A stretch of DNA of 6,496 bases from Thermoleophilia bacterium (lineage in GTDB: Bacteria > Actinomycetota > Thermoleophilia > Gaiellales > Gaiellaceae), in NCBI GenBank assembly GCA_025933895.1, contig JAICZB010000146.1:1-6496 (forward strand), in the 5' to 3' direction. The position numbers were made by a program, and so were the translations under genes. A model generated the notes under the pieces. The model searched no databases, had not been told where the DNA came from, and saw only the letters and a list, made by a program, of their open reading frames with translations. Shown here piece by piece: positions 1-6,304 of this stretch. Positions within the stretch are counted from its first letter, which is position 1; each line of letters starts with the position of its first letter.

Positions 1-1065
1 GTCGACCGGCTCGAGGAGTCAGGAGCAGCCGGCACGCGCCTACGCCATGTGGAGTGGCTGACCGAGCTGGCGGAGGCCGCGCGGGTTGCGAATCTCGGCG
101 GCGAGGATCCCGTCCCCTGGCTCGACCGGCTCGAAGCGGAGCACGCCAACATCCGGGCGGCGCTCGAGTGGGCGACCGGCGCGGACGTGAAGCTCGCGCT
201 CGAGCTCGTCAGCTCACTCCGGCCGTTCTGGGAGGTGCGCGGCCACTTCGGCGAGGGGCTTAGGTGGGCCGAGCAAGCGCTCGCAGCAGACGCCGCCGCT
301 GCGCCTGAGCTGCGGACGAAGACCGTGGCGTTCGCGGCGGGCGCCTCGTTTCGAGTCGGCGACCTCGGTCGTGCAGAGGAGCTCTACGGCGAGGTGCTCG
401 CGCTGGCACGCGAGATGGGCGACACGGAGGGCGAGGCTCGCGCGCTCAGCGACCTCGGTATGGTCGCCGCGGTCGCAGGCGATCTCCCGAGCGCGCGGCG
501 ATTGCTGGAGGAGAGCGTCGAGCGATACCGCGAGCTCGGCGTCCCGCGCGGCCTCGCGATCGCACTGTCGAACCTCGGAGACGCGGCCGGCCAGGAGGGT
601 CGCTTCGAAGAGGCAATCGCCGTCACGACCGAGGCCCTCGCAATCCAGCGCGAGCTCGGCGACCGGGGACGGGCTGCGATCTCGCTCAACAATCTCGGCA
701 GCTTTTCTCTGCAGGCCGGTGACGTCGATCGGTCGCGGGAGTGGCTCGAGGCGTGTGTCGCCGTCGCGTTCGAGCTCGGTTACAAGGAGGTGATGGCGTA
801 CGCGCTGGCATCGTTCGTACAGATCTGCCTCCTCGACGGCGACGCCGCCCGCGGCGCACACCTCGCCGGCGTCGCCGACCAGCTGCAGGTGGACGCGGGC
901 GTCCTCATCCAACCCGTCGAGCGAGCGCTGTTCGACAATGCGAAGACGGCGGCGCAGGAGGAGCTCGGCGACGAGTACCACGCGATCCATGCTGCGGCCA
1001 TGGCCGCTCCCCTGGAGGACGCGCTCCGCCAGGGCGGAGTGCTCGCAGAAGTGTCGACCGCGTGA
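1..1065 (+). CDS. C-terminal part of a large AfsR/LuxR-type or cyclase-linked ATPase-TPR regulator (5' end outside window)
   Basis: The frame is open from base 1 and ends with TGA at 1063-1065, giving 354 residues without a start, so the gene begins upstream. The first ~60 residues carry the segment that follows the NB-ARC/AAA ATPase in many actinobacterial regulators: an R-H-x-E-W-L motif (residues 16-20), then WLDRLEAEHANIRAALEW around residues 40-57. After that come about five helical repeats of roughly 40 residues (bases ~300-900). They have TPR-like spacing and recurring patterns such as SNLGDAAGQEGRFEEAI and NNLGSFSLQAGDVDRS. Proteins of this type sense a ligand or partner through the TPRs and couple it to an N-terminal SARP/BTAD or adenylate-cyclase domain. 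That output domain is not in view, and no LuxR helix-turn-helix follows the TPRs. An internal GTG at 49 could be mistaken for a start, but homologous-looking sequence continues upstream of it. The family assignment is good; the exact subtype and target are unknown. Confidence 0.85.
   Translation, partial: VDRLEESGAAGTRLRHVEWLTELAEAARVANLGGEDPVPWLDRLEAEHANIRAALEWATGADVKLALELVSSLRPFWEVRGHFGEGLRWAEQALAADAAAAPELRTKTVAFAAGASFRVGDLGRAEELYGEVLALAREMGDTEGEARALSDLGMVAAVAGDLPSARRLLEESVERYRELGVPRGLAIALSNLGDAAGQEGRFEEAIAVTTEALAIQRELGDRGRAAISLNNLGSFSLQAGDVDRSREWLEACVAVAFELGYKEVMAYALASFVQICLLDGDAARGAHLAGVADQLQVDAGVLIQPVERALFDNAKTAAQEELGDEYHAIHAAAMAAPLEDALRQGGVLAEVSTA
1024..1039 (+). other. Perfect inverted repeat in the 3' end of the regulator gene
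   Basis: CTCCGCC and GGCGGAG form a perfect 7-base inverted repeat separated by AG, so the RNA could fold as a 6-bp stem with a CAGG loop. It lies inside the last codons of the regulator gene, ending 22 bases before the GTG start of the next gene. It could influence coupled translation of the metallopeptidase gene, but such short GC-rich inverted repeats arise often by chance at this base composition. No T tract follows, so it is not an intrinsic terminator. Confidence 0.3.
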
Positions 1066-1415
1066 GCGAGGATCCGGGGGCGGCGTTCTTCGAACAGCTC
1101 GTGCGCGACGCGCTCGACGAGGTCCCCGAGGAGATCCGCGGGCTCATGACGAACGTGGCCGTGACGGTCGAGGACGAGCCGCCGCCGGGCCGGAACCTGC
1201 TCGGCCTCTACGAGGGCATCCCATGGGGCAGTCGGGACCCGTACTACGCGGGCGCCCTGCCGGACAAGATCACCATCTACCGGCTACCGCTCGAGCGGAT
1301 CGCCGGGGGCAATCCCGAGCGGCTCCGGCGCGCGGTCAGGCGCACGGTCTTCCACGAGATCGCGCACCACTTCGGCATCAGCGATCAGCGCCTGATCGAG
1401 ATCGACCGCTACTGA
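1062..1415 (+). CDS. Zincin-like metallopeptidase family protein (PF06262 type), 117 aa
   Basis: This small protein carries the zinc-binding motif of minimal zincins near its C-terminus: H98-E99-I-A-H102-H-F-G105-I-S-D108. H98 and H102 would bind zinc, E99 would be the general base, and D108 is the likely third ligand (HExxHxxGxxD). The length and the motif position, close to the C-terminal end, match the actinobacterial zincin-like family PF06262. Members are single-domain putative peptidases whose substrates are, to my knowledge, mostly undefined. There is no signal peptide, so it should be cytoplasmic. I chose GTG at 1062 because the family-like N-terminal helix (FFEQLVRDALDEVPEEIR) starts shortly after it, and because it overlaps the upstream stop as GTGA. 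No Shine-Dalgarno sequence sits at normal distance, which fits translational coupling to the regulator gene. The gene ends at TGA 1413-1415, overlapping the next start by one base. Confidence 0.85.
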   Translation: MSEDPGAAFFEQLVRDALDEVPEEIRGLMTNVAVTVEDEPPPGRNLLGLYEGIPWGSRDPYYAGALPDKITIYRLPLERIAGGNPERLRRAVRRTVFHEIAHHFGISDQRLIEIDRY

Positions 1416-1837
1416 TGGCGCGCCTGAGGACCGCCGAGCCCGGCGACCGCGAGCTCCTCCGCCGACTGGTAGCCGATTACCTCTACGAATTCGACGGCAC
1501 GACGACTCCGTACCCGTACTTCGACCCGTACTGGAAGGAGCCAGGGCGGCTGCCGTTCCTCATCGAGGCGGACGGCGAAGTGACCGGATTCTGCCTGGTC
1601 CGCGTCCTCGAGGGCGGCTGGCACATCGCCGAGTTCTCGGTGCTCGCGGAGCAGCGCCGCGGCGGAGTCGGCCGGGCGGCGGTTGAGGACCTCGCACGGC
1701 GCGCGCGTGCAGCGGGCGCGAGCCACCTCGAGGCGAAAGTCCACCCGGACAACGCCGGAGCGCTGCCGTTCTGGCTGGCCGTGGGCTTCGAGATCGTCTC
1801 CGAGCCGGCGCCGATCGTGACGCGCCGAGAGCTCTAG
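1415..1837 (+). CDS. GNAT-family N-acetyltransferase, 140 aa
   Basis: This is a single-domain GNAT protein of usual length that should transfer an acetyl group from acetyl-CoA to an amine on an unidentified substrate. The acetyl-CoA-binding motif A is clear: a beta strand (AEFSVL, residues 77-82 region) leads into EQRRGGVGRAAVE, containing R-x-x-G-x-G, followed by a helix. Motif B is seen as HPDNAGALPFWLAVGF (residues 110-125), with the typical Asn and the Phe-Trp before a Gly-Phe turn. The N-terminal segment YPYFDPYWKEPGRLPFLI resembles the COG5628-like group of predicted acetyltransferases. The ATG at 1415 shares its A with the preceding TGA (TGATG), so translation is probably re-initiated from the metallopeptidase gene. 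The TAG stop at 1835-1837 interlocks with the atpC stop on the other strand. The fold assignment is strong; the substrate cannot be read from sequence. Confidence 0.9.
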   Translation: MARLRTAEPGDRELLRRLVADYLYEFDGTTTPYPYFDPYWKEPGRLPFLIEADGEVTGFCLVRVLEGGWHIAEFSVLAEQRRGGVGRAAVEDLARRARAAGASHLEAKVHPDNAGALPFWLAVGFEIVSEPAPIVTRREL

Positions 1838-2256
1838 CCGGCGCCGGAGACGGTGAGCTGGTTCTCGGCGTGGCGGATGCGCTGCTCGAGCTGCCAGCGG
1901 TCCGCGGTCGAGTCGCCTGCGTCGACGCGTCCGAGCTCTTCCTGGGCCTCCTCGAGCTGCCGGCGCGCCCGCGCCTCGTCGATGTCCCGGGCGGCGACCG
2001 CGTCGTCGACGAGCGCGATCGCACGGTTCTCCAGCACCTGGAAGAAGCCCGGGCCGGTCGCGAACTCGCGCACCTCACCGTCGCCGAGGTGGACGCGCGT
2101 CGAGCCGGCGCGCAGCATCGCGACGAGCGGAGCGTGCCGCGCGAGGACGCCGATCTCCCCCGCCGCGCCGGGCACGATCAGCATCTCGGCCTCGCCCTCG
2201 AAGGCCGGGCCCTCCGGGGTCACGACCGAGACCGGGAAGAGCGGATGATCCGGCAC
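1834..2256 (-). CDS. atpC: F1Fo ATP synthase epsilon subunit
   Basis: The epsilon subunit is part of the central rotor stalk of F1; it links gamma to the c-ring and restrains ATP hydrolysis. The 140-residue product has the expected two-part layout. The N-terminal beta-sandwich (residues ~5-85) begins PLFPVSVVTPEGPAFEGEA and contains the conserved turn PGAAGEIGVLARHAPL (29-44). A two-helix C-terminal domain follows (~87-134), rich in Ala, Glu and Arg. The start is GTG at 2256-2254, 8 bases after the atpD stop, with a weak AGGGAA upstream of it that begins within the atpD stop codon, so it is probably translated in step with atpD. It is the last gene of the atp cluster, as usual. Its stop, TAG (2836-side complement at 1836-1834), overlaps the convergent acetyltransferase stop, leaving no intergenic room for a terminator between them. 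Confidence 0.96.
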   Translation of the reverse strand: MPDHPLFPVSVVTPEGPAFEGEAEMLIVPGAAGEIGVLARHAPLVAMLRAGSTRVHLGDGEVREFATGPGFFQVLENRAIALVDDAVAARDIDEARARRQLEEAQEELGRVDAGDSTADRWQLEQRIRHAENQLTVSGAG

Positions 2257-2264
2257 GCGGTTCC

Positions 2265-3761
2265 CTACGCCGCAGCGCCGGCGGTCTCGGTCTCGGCGGT
2301 CTCGGCCTGCTCGTCCGCCTCACGCTGCGCGGCGTCGTCCGGATCCTCGCCGCCGAGCTGCTTGCCGCGCGCCACGGCCTGGTCGATCCCGCCGACCATG
2401 TAGAACGCCTGCTCCGGCAGGTCGTCGTGCTTGCCGTCGAGGACCTCGGTGAAGCCGCTGATCGTGTCCTCGAGCTTCACGTACTCGCCCGGCGTGCCCG
2501 TGAACTGCTCCGCGACGAAGTTCGGCTGCGAGAAGAACCGCTCGATCTTGCGGGCGCGCTGCACGACGAGCTTGTCCTCGTCGGAGAGCTCGTCGATGCC
2601 GAGGATGGCGATGATGTCCTGGAGGTCGCGATAGCGCTGCAGCACCTCCTGCACGCGCGTCGCCGTCCGGTAGTGCTCCTCCGAGACGATCCCCGGCTGG
2701 AGCGCGCGGGAGGTCGAGCGCAGCGGGTCGACCGCCGGATAGATCCCCTTCTCGACGATGGCGCGATCGAGCACCGTCGTCGAGTCGAGGTGGGCGAACG
2801 TGTTCGCCGGCGCGGGGTCGGTGAGGTCGTCGGCGGGGACGTAGATCGCCTGCACCGAGGTGACCGAGCCGGTGCGCGTCGACGTGATCCGCTCCTGCAG
2901 CTGCCCCATCTCCGTCGCCAGCGTCGGCTGGTAGCCGACTGCGCTCGGCATCCGGCCGAGCAGCGCCGACACCTCGGAGCCCGCCTGGACGAAGCGAAAG
3001 ATGTTGTCGATGAAGAGGAGGACGTCCTGGCCCTCGTCGCGGAAGTACTCCGCCATGGTCAGGCCCGACAGGCCGACGCGGAGCCTCGCGCCCGGCGGCT
3101 CGTTCATCTGGCCGTAGACCATCGCGACCTTGTCCATGACGCCCGACTCCTCCATCTCGAGCATCAGGTCGTTGCCCTCGCGCGTGCGCTCGCCGACGCC
3201 GGTGAAGACCGAGACGCCGCCGTGCTGCAGCGCGACGTTGTGGATGAGCTCCTGGATCAGGATCGTCTTGCCGACGCCGGCGCCGCCGAAGAGCCCGACC
3301 TTGCCGCCGCGGACGTACGGCGCGATCAGGTCGACGACCTTGAGCCCCGTCTCGAAGATCTCGATCGTCGGCGAGAGATCGCCGAACGCGGGCGGATCGC
3401 GGTGGATGGGCCAGCGCTCGCCCTTCGCGGCTTCCTTGCCGTCGACGGGGTCGCCGATGACGTTCCAGATGCGTCCGAGGGTCTCGTTGCCGACCGGAAC
3501 GGAGATCGGCTGCCCGGTGTCGTGGACCTCGACGCCGCGGGCGAGCCCGTCGGTCGTGTCCATGGCGACGGCCCGGATGCGATCGTCGCCGAGGTGCTGC
3601 TGCACCTCCGCGATCAGCTCGCGGCTGCCGCCGTCCTCCGGGACGTCGATGCGGAGCGCGTGGTAGATCTCGGGAAGCCGGTCCGGGAAGACCGCGTCGA
3701 GCACGACGCCCTTGATCTCGACGATCTTTCCCGTGTTCTTGCCGTTGCTCTTGTCGGCCAC
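2265..3761 (-). CDS. atpD: F1Fo ATP synthase beta subunit (catalytic)
   Basis: The beta subunit carries the catalytic nucleotide sites of F1 at the cytoplasmic face of the membrane. The 498-residue product has every expected motif: Walker A GGAGVGKT (159-166), catalytic Glu191 in GERTREGND, Walker B LLFIDN (248-253), the ALLGRMPSAVGYQPTL segment (266-281), and a DELSEED-type lever written DELSDED (390-396). I chose GTG at 3761-3759 because ADKSNGKNTGKIVEIKGVV gives a normal N-terminus and AGGGGAG lies 5 bases upstream. The frame stays open further upstream without family-like sequence. The C-terminus is unusual: after the conserved GGIDQAVARGKQL (457-469), about 29 residues follow that are mostly Glu, Asp, Ala and Thr, an acidic low-complexity tail absent from E. 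coli beta. Upstream, the expected neighbour atpG is displaced by ~2.57 kb, so atpD may depend on a promoter of its own. Confidence 0.98.
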   Translation of the reverse strand: MADKSNGKNTGKIVEIKGVVLDAVFPDRLPEIYHALRIDVPEDGGSRELIAEVQQHLGDDRIRAVAMDTTDGLARGVEVHDTGQPISVPVGNETLGRIWNVIGDPVDGKEAAKGERWPIHRDPPAFGDLSPTIEIFETGLKVVDLIAPYVRGGKVGLFGGAGVGKTILIQELIHNVALQHGGVSVFTGVGERTREGNDLMLEMEESGVMDKVAMVYGQMNEPPGARLRVGLSGLTMAEYFRDEGQDVLLFIDNIFRFVQAGSEVSALLGRMPSAVGYQPTLATEMGQLQERITSTRTGSVTSVQAIYVPADDLTDPAPANTFAHLDSTTVLDRAIVEKGIYPAVDPLRSTSRALQPGIVSEEHYRTATRVQEVLQRYRDLQDIIAILGIDELSDEDKLVVQRARKIERFFSQPNFVAEQFTGTPGEYVKLEDTISGFTEVLDGKHDDLPEQAFYMVGGIDQAVARGKQLGGEDPDDAAQREADEQAETAETETAGAAA

Positions 3762-3882
3762 TGGATCTCCCCTGATACGTGAGGTCGGACGCGGCCCGAT
3801 GTGCCGCCGAAAGCAGCCGCACTCTAGCCGACCGGATCTGCGCTCCTCGGTGGAACCGACGCCGTTTGCGAAGCTTGCCGGC
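3762..3882. promoter_or_regulatory. Divergent intergenic region between atpD and nhaA
   Basis: These 121 bases separate the atpD start (- strand) from the nhaA start (+ strand). The region must hold at least the nhaA promoter, and probably one for atpD since atpG is not adjacent. I could not find a convincing -35/-10 pair in either direction. TAGAGT on the - strand (3826-3821) is a possible -10 for atpD, but no good -35 lies 16-18 bases before it. A short dyad, TCGGT-GGA-ACCGA (3847-3859), could be an operator or chance. No Shine-Dalgarno sequence precedes the nhaA ATG. The function is assigned from position only. Confidence 0.45.
3767..3773 (-). promoter_or_regulatory. Ribosome binding site of atpD
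   Basis: The - strand reads AGGGGAG followed by five bases (ATCCA) and then GTG at 3761. This is a good match to the Shine-Dalgarno consensus at near-ideal spacing. It decides the GTG start over the longer open frame upstream. Confidence 0.8.
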
Positions 3883-5781
3883 ATGGCCGAGACCGACGTC
3901 TCCGCGACCCCGTACAGCGGCCGGACCGCATGGACGCGCAACCTGCAGACGCCGCTCCGCTCCTTCCTCAACACGGAGACCGGCAGCGCCGCCGTCCTGC
4001 TCGCCGGCGTGGTCGCAGCGCTCGTCTGGGCGAACGCCGACCCGGCCTCGTACGAGCGCGTGTGGACGACGACGCTCTCGATCCGGATCGGCGGCGCAGG
4101 CGTCTCGCTGGATCTGCGCGGCTGGATCAACTCCGGCCTGATGGCCTTCTTCTTCTTCGTGATCGGCCTCGAGGCGCGCCGCGAGTTCGACCTCGGCGAG
4201 CTGCGCGAGCGCCGGCGGGTCGCGCTCCCGCTCCTCGCCGGTGTCGGCGGGATGGTCGTGCCTGTCGCGATCTACCTCGCGTTCAACGCGGGTGGCGCCG
4301 CAGCCCACGGCTGGGGGACGGCAATGTCGACCGACACGGCGTTCGCGCTCGGCCTGCTGGCGCTCGTCGGGAAGGGTTTGCCGGAGCGCCTGCGGGCCTA
4401 TCTCCTCACGATCGCGGTCGTCGACGACATCGTCGCGCTGCTCGTGATCGCGATCGCGTACAGCAGCTCGATCTCGGTCGTCGCGCTCCTCGTGGGACTC
4501 GGCCTCTTCGCCTGCATCCTGGTGGTTCGAGCGGCCGACATCCATTTCGGCCCGGTCTACTTCCTGCTCGGGTCGGCGGTGTGGATCGCGCTCTTCAAGT
4601 CCGGGGTCGACCCCGTGGTCGCCGGCCTGCTGGGAGGCGTGATCGCGCTCGCGTATCCCGCGCAGCGGAGCGACCTCGAGCGGGCGAGCGACCTCTTCCG
4701 GCTCTTTCGCGAGCAGCCGACCGGCGACCTCGCCCGCACGGCGCGTTCCGCGGTGCGGCTGGCCGTCTCGCCGAACGAGCGACTGCAGACGCTCTGGCAT
4801 CCCTGGACGAGCTACGCGATCGTGCCGGTCTTCGCGCTGGCGAACGCCGGCGTTCAGCTCAGCGGCAGCTTCCTCGCACAGGCGTACACCTCGCGAGTGA
4901 CCCTCGGGATCCTGATCGGCTACGTCGTCGGCAAGCCGGTCGGCATCGTCGGCGCCACCTGGGCCGCGGCGCGTCTCGGCCGGGGCCGCCTGCGCCCGCC
5001 GGTCGGCTGGGCGTCGGTCGCCGGCGCAGGGACGATCGCCGGAATCGGGCTGACCGTTTCGCTCCTCATCGCGTCGCTCGCATTTCACGGCGCGCGTCTC
5101 GCAGAGGCGAAGGTCGGCGTCCTCAGCGCAGCCGTCGTGGCCGCCGCGATCACCTGGCTCCTCGTGCTCGGGACGAGACGGCTACCGCGCCGCCTGCGGA
5201 TCCGGGCGCTGCTCGGCACGCCGGACCTGATCGTCGACCTCGCGGACCCGGTCGATCCGGAGCGGGATCACATCCGCGGCCCGCACGACGCGCCGGTCAC
5301 CGTGCTGGAGTACGGCGACTTCGAGTGTCCCTACTGCGGCCAGGCGGAGCCTGTGCTGCGCGAGCTGCTGCGCGACTTCGGAGACGTCGCCTACGTCTGG
5401 CGGCACCTCCCGCTCAACGACGTCCACCCCAACGCGCAGCGGGCCGCCGAGGCGGCGGAGGCGGCGGCGGAGCAGGGAGCGTTCTGGGAGATGCACGACC
5501 TCCTGCTCGAGCACCAGGACCGGCTCGGCTACCGAGATCTCATCGGATATGCCGGCGAGCTCGGCCTCGACGTCGAGCGCTTCGAGGACGACCTGCGGAC
5601 GCGCGCAGGCGCGGGACGCATCGCCCAGGACGTCGACTCGGCCGATCTCTCGGCCGTCTCCGGGACGCCGACGTTCTTCGTCAACGATCTCCGCCACTAC
5701 GGCGCCTACGACATCGCGACGCTGTCGGCAGCGGTCAAGGCGGCGCGGGCACGCGAATTGGTTCGGCCCACCGCCGGGTAA
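3883..5781 (+). CDS. nhaA: NhaA-type Na+/H+ antiporter fused to a C-terminal DsbA/thioredoxin-like domain, 632 aa
   Basis: NhaA proteins exchange cytoplasmic Na+ (or Li+) for external protons, giving salt tolerance and pH control. Residues ~20-430 match NhaA with about 12 membrane segments. The ion-site and mechanism residues are all present: Asp151 in STDTAFALG (E. coli D133), Asp181-Asp182 in VVDDIVALL (D163/D164) and Lys351 in VVGKPVGI (K300). LHPWTSYAIVP and FALANAGVQL are also typical. After the last membrane segment an arginine-rich stretch (R432-R441) leads to a second domain, residues ~460-625, of the DsbA/thioredoxin type. It has the active site C482-P-Y-C485 after EYGDF and the cis-Pro loop SGTPTFFVN (Pro596). 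This fusion is known in actinobacteria. If the 12-segment topology holds, the redox domain faces the cytoplasm, which is unusual for a DsbA fold. I chose ATG 3883; GTG 3850 is possible but adds 11 residues with no better ribosome site. The gene runs opposite to the atp genes on both sides. Confidence 0.95.
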   Translation: MAETDVSATPYSGRTAWTRNLQTPLRSFLNTETGSAAVLLAGVVAALVWANADPASYERVWTTTLSIRIGGAGVSLDLRGWINSGLMAFFFFVIGLEARREFDLGELRERRRVALPLLAGVGGMVVPVAIYLAFNAGGAAAHGWGTAMSTDTAFALGLLALVGKGLPERLRAYLLTIAVVDDIVALLVIAIAYSSSISVVALLVGLGLFACILVVRAADIHFGPVYFLLGSAVWIALFKSGVDPVVAGLLGGVIALAYPAQRSDLERASDLFRLFREQPTGDLARTARSAVRLAVSPNERLQTLWHPWTSYAIVPVFALANAGVQLSGSFLAQAYTSRVTLGILIGYVVGKPVGIVGATWAAARLGRGRLRPPVGWASVAGAGTIAGIGLTVSLLIASLAFHGARLAEAKVGVLSAAVVAAAITWLLVLGTRRLPRRLRIRALLGTPDLIVDLADPVDPERDHIRGPHDAPVTVLEYGDFECPYCGQAEPVLRELLRDFGDVAYVWRHLPLNDVHPNAQRAAEAAEAAAEQGAFWEMHDLLLEHQDRLGYRDLIGYAGELGLDVERFEDDLRTRAGAGRIAQDVDSADLSAVSGTPTFFVNDLRHYGAYDIATLSAAVKAARARELVRPTAG

Positions 5782-5848
5782 AGAAACCGCGCGGCCGGCG
5801 TAGGAATTCTCGGCTTGCGCTGTGGCGAAGACCGGCGTGCAACTTCCT
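5782..5848. other. Convergent intergenic gap between nhaA and the secreted-protein gene
   Basis: These 67 bases lie between two converging stop codons, where a bidirectional terminator would be expected. I see only CCGCGCGG (5787-5794), an 8-base palindrome that on the - strand is followed by TTTCTTT. The palindrome has no room for a loop and extends to no proper stem, so it is not a convincing intrinsic terminator. Nothing else is recognisable. Confidence 0.3.
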
Positions 5849-6211
5849 TCAATTACTTGCCTGAACGACGATCTGCCCCACGTTTTTCGTCGTTGCACCG
5901 GCTACAGCGACGTAACAGACGTCCTGATGAGCAGGAATGTGCCACAAGATATTGCGCGTGAAAGGCGTGTCGAAGGACCGACTGAGGTGACTGACCGTGG
6001 TCCCCTTCAAGCACAGGATGCTGTAGGAAGTCCGGACGCCATTCGATGCCTCGGGATACAGCTCGATCTTCTTCGGGTGCTTGATGGTGAGCGTGTAAGA
6101 CGTGGCTCCGCTCTTCAAGGAACCTGAATGCTCGAAGGTTCCAGCGAGCGCAAGCCCGGCAACCGCTATCGCGATGATCACAGCTGTCGCGACTGTCAAG
6201 AGCTTTCTCAT
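5849..6211 (-). CDS. Small secreted protein of unknown function, 120 aa
   Basis: I do not recognise this protein. It begins with a clear Sec signal peptide: positive MRK, a hydrophobic core over residues 4-22, and an A-L-A cleavage motif ending at residue 23. The mature part would be about 97 residues. It contains exactly two cysteines (C67 and C99), which could form one disulfide outside the cytoplasm. Its alternating hydrophobic/polar pattern (SGSLKSGATSYTLTI, then IELYPEAS, YVAVAG and QIVVQAS) suggests a small beta-sandwich. The opening resembles bacterial pre-peptidase C-terminal domains, though only weakly. The ATG at 6211 is well supported by AGAGGAG seven bases upstream. It is transcribed in the direction of the atp genes, between atpG and the convergent nhaA. 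Sampled lines of the gene are 53% and 58% G+C against about 80% for a sampled line of nhaA, so it may be a late arrival or a lineage-specific gene. Confidence 0.82.
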   Translation of the reverse strand: MRKLLTVATAVIIAIAVAGLALAGTFEHSGSLKSGATSYTLTIKHPKKIELYPEASNGVRTSYSILCLKGTTVSHLSRSFDTPFTRNILWHIPAHQDVCYVAVAGATTKNVGQIVVQASN

Positions 6212-6218
6212 GTTCTAT

Positions 6219-6225
6219 CTCCTCT
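6219..6225 (-). promoter_or_regulatory. Strong ribosome binding site of the secreted-protein gene
   Basis: The - strand reads AGAGGAG, then seven bases (ATAGAAC), then ATG at 6211. It is the best Shine-Dalgarno match in the window and supports this gene as real, despite the + strand frames that overlap it. Confidence 0.8.
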
Positions 6226-6243
6226 ATTCATCGATAGCCGGAT

Positions 6244-6255
6244 CGAGCGCGCTCG
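6244..6255. repeat. 12-bp perfect palindrome in the leader of the secreted-protein gene
   Basis: CGAGCGCGCTCG is a perfect 12-base palindrome about 33 bases upstream of the ATG. It lies between the candidate promoter and the ribosome binding site, so it could be an operator or a leader hairpin. At this base composition chance is a fair alternative. Confidence 0.3.
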
Positions 6256-6275
6256 CCTGGCCTGGTGTGGTGGCG

Positions 6276-6304
6276 AATCTATTCGTACGCGCGCCTTCCG
6301 ACAA
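6276..6304 (-). promoter_or_regulatory. Candidate sigma-70-type promoter for the secreted-protein gene
   Basis: On the - strand TTGTCG (6304-6299) is followed after 17 bases by TAGATT (6281-6276). Each hexamer matches the vegetative consensus at 4 of 6 positions and the spacing is ideal. A transcript would start near 6269 and have a leader of about 57 bases before the ATG. The site lies just downstream of the atpG stop, so this gene could be transcribed independently of the ATP synthase genes. It was found by eye only. Confidence 0.35.

Noticed and set aside
1..134. Exact 13-base repeat TCGACCGGCTCGA at 2-14 and 122-134
   Set aside because: Both copies encode Asp-Arg-Leu-Glu in the same frame of the regulator gene; similar codon choice explains it without a functional repeat.
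2427..3782. 451-codon + strand frame antisense to atpD
   Set aside because: It mirrors atpD codons and shows only repetitive Arg/Asp/Leu/Val composition with no recognisable domain.
3762..4130. Longer atpD product starting upstream at an ATG near 4130
   Set aside because: The extra residues are antisense to the nhaA start and unlike any beta subunit; AGGGGAG before GTG 3761 fixes the true start.
2320..5088. Very long (922-codon) open frame on the - strand across atpD and antisense to nhaA
   Set aside because: The translation is Arg/Asp/Ala-rich low complexity, and it overlaps two certain genes. It is an artefact of high G+C with few stop codons.
5782..5848. Possible terminator: CCGCGCGG followed by TTTCTTT on the - strand
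   Set aside because: The palindrome has no loop and only about 3 bp of usable stem, so it does not meet the form of an intrinsic terminator.
3930..5864. 644-codon + strand frame overlapping nhaA
   Set aside because: It is an out-of-frame shadow of nhaA with an Arg-rich, featureless translation, while the nhaA frame has all family motifs.
5822..6127. 101-codon + strand frame opposite the secreted-protein gene
   Set aside because: It has no ribosome site and no domain, whereas the - strand frame has a strong ribosome site, a signal peptide and a cleavage motif.
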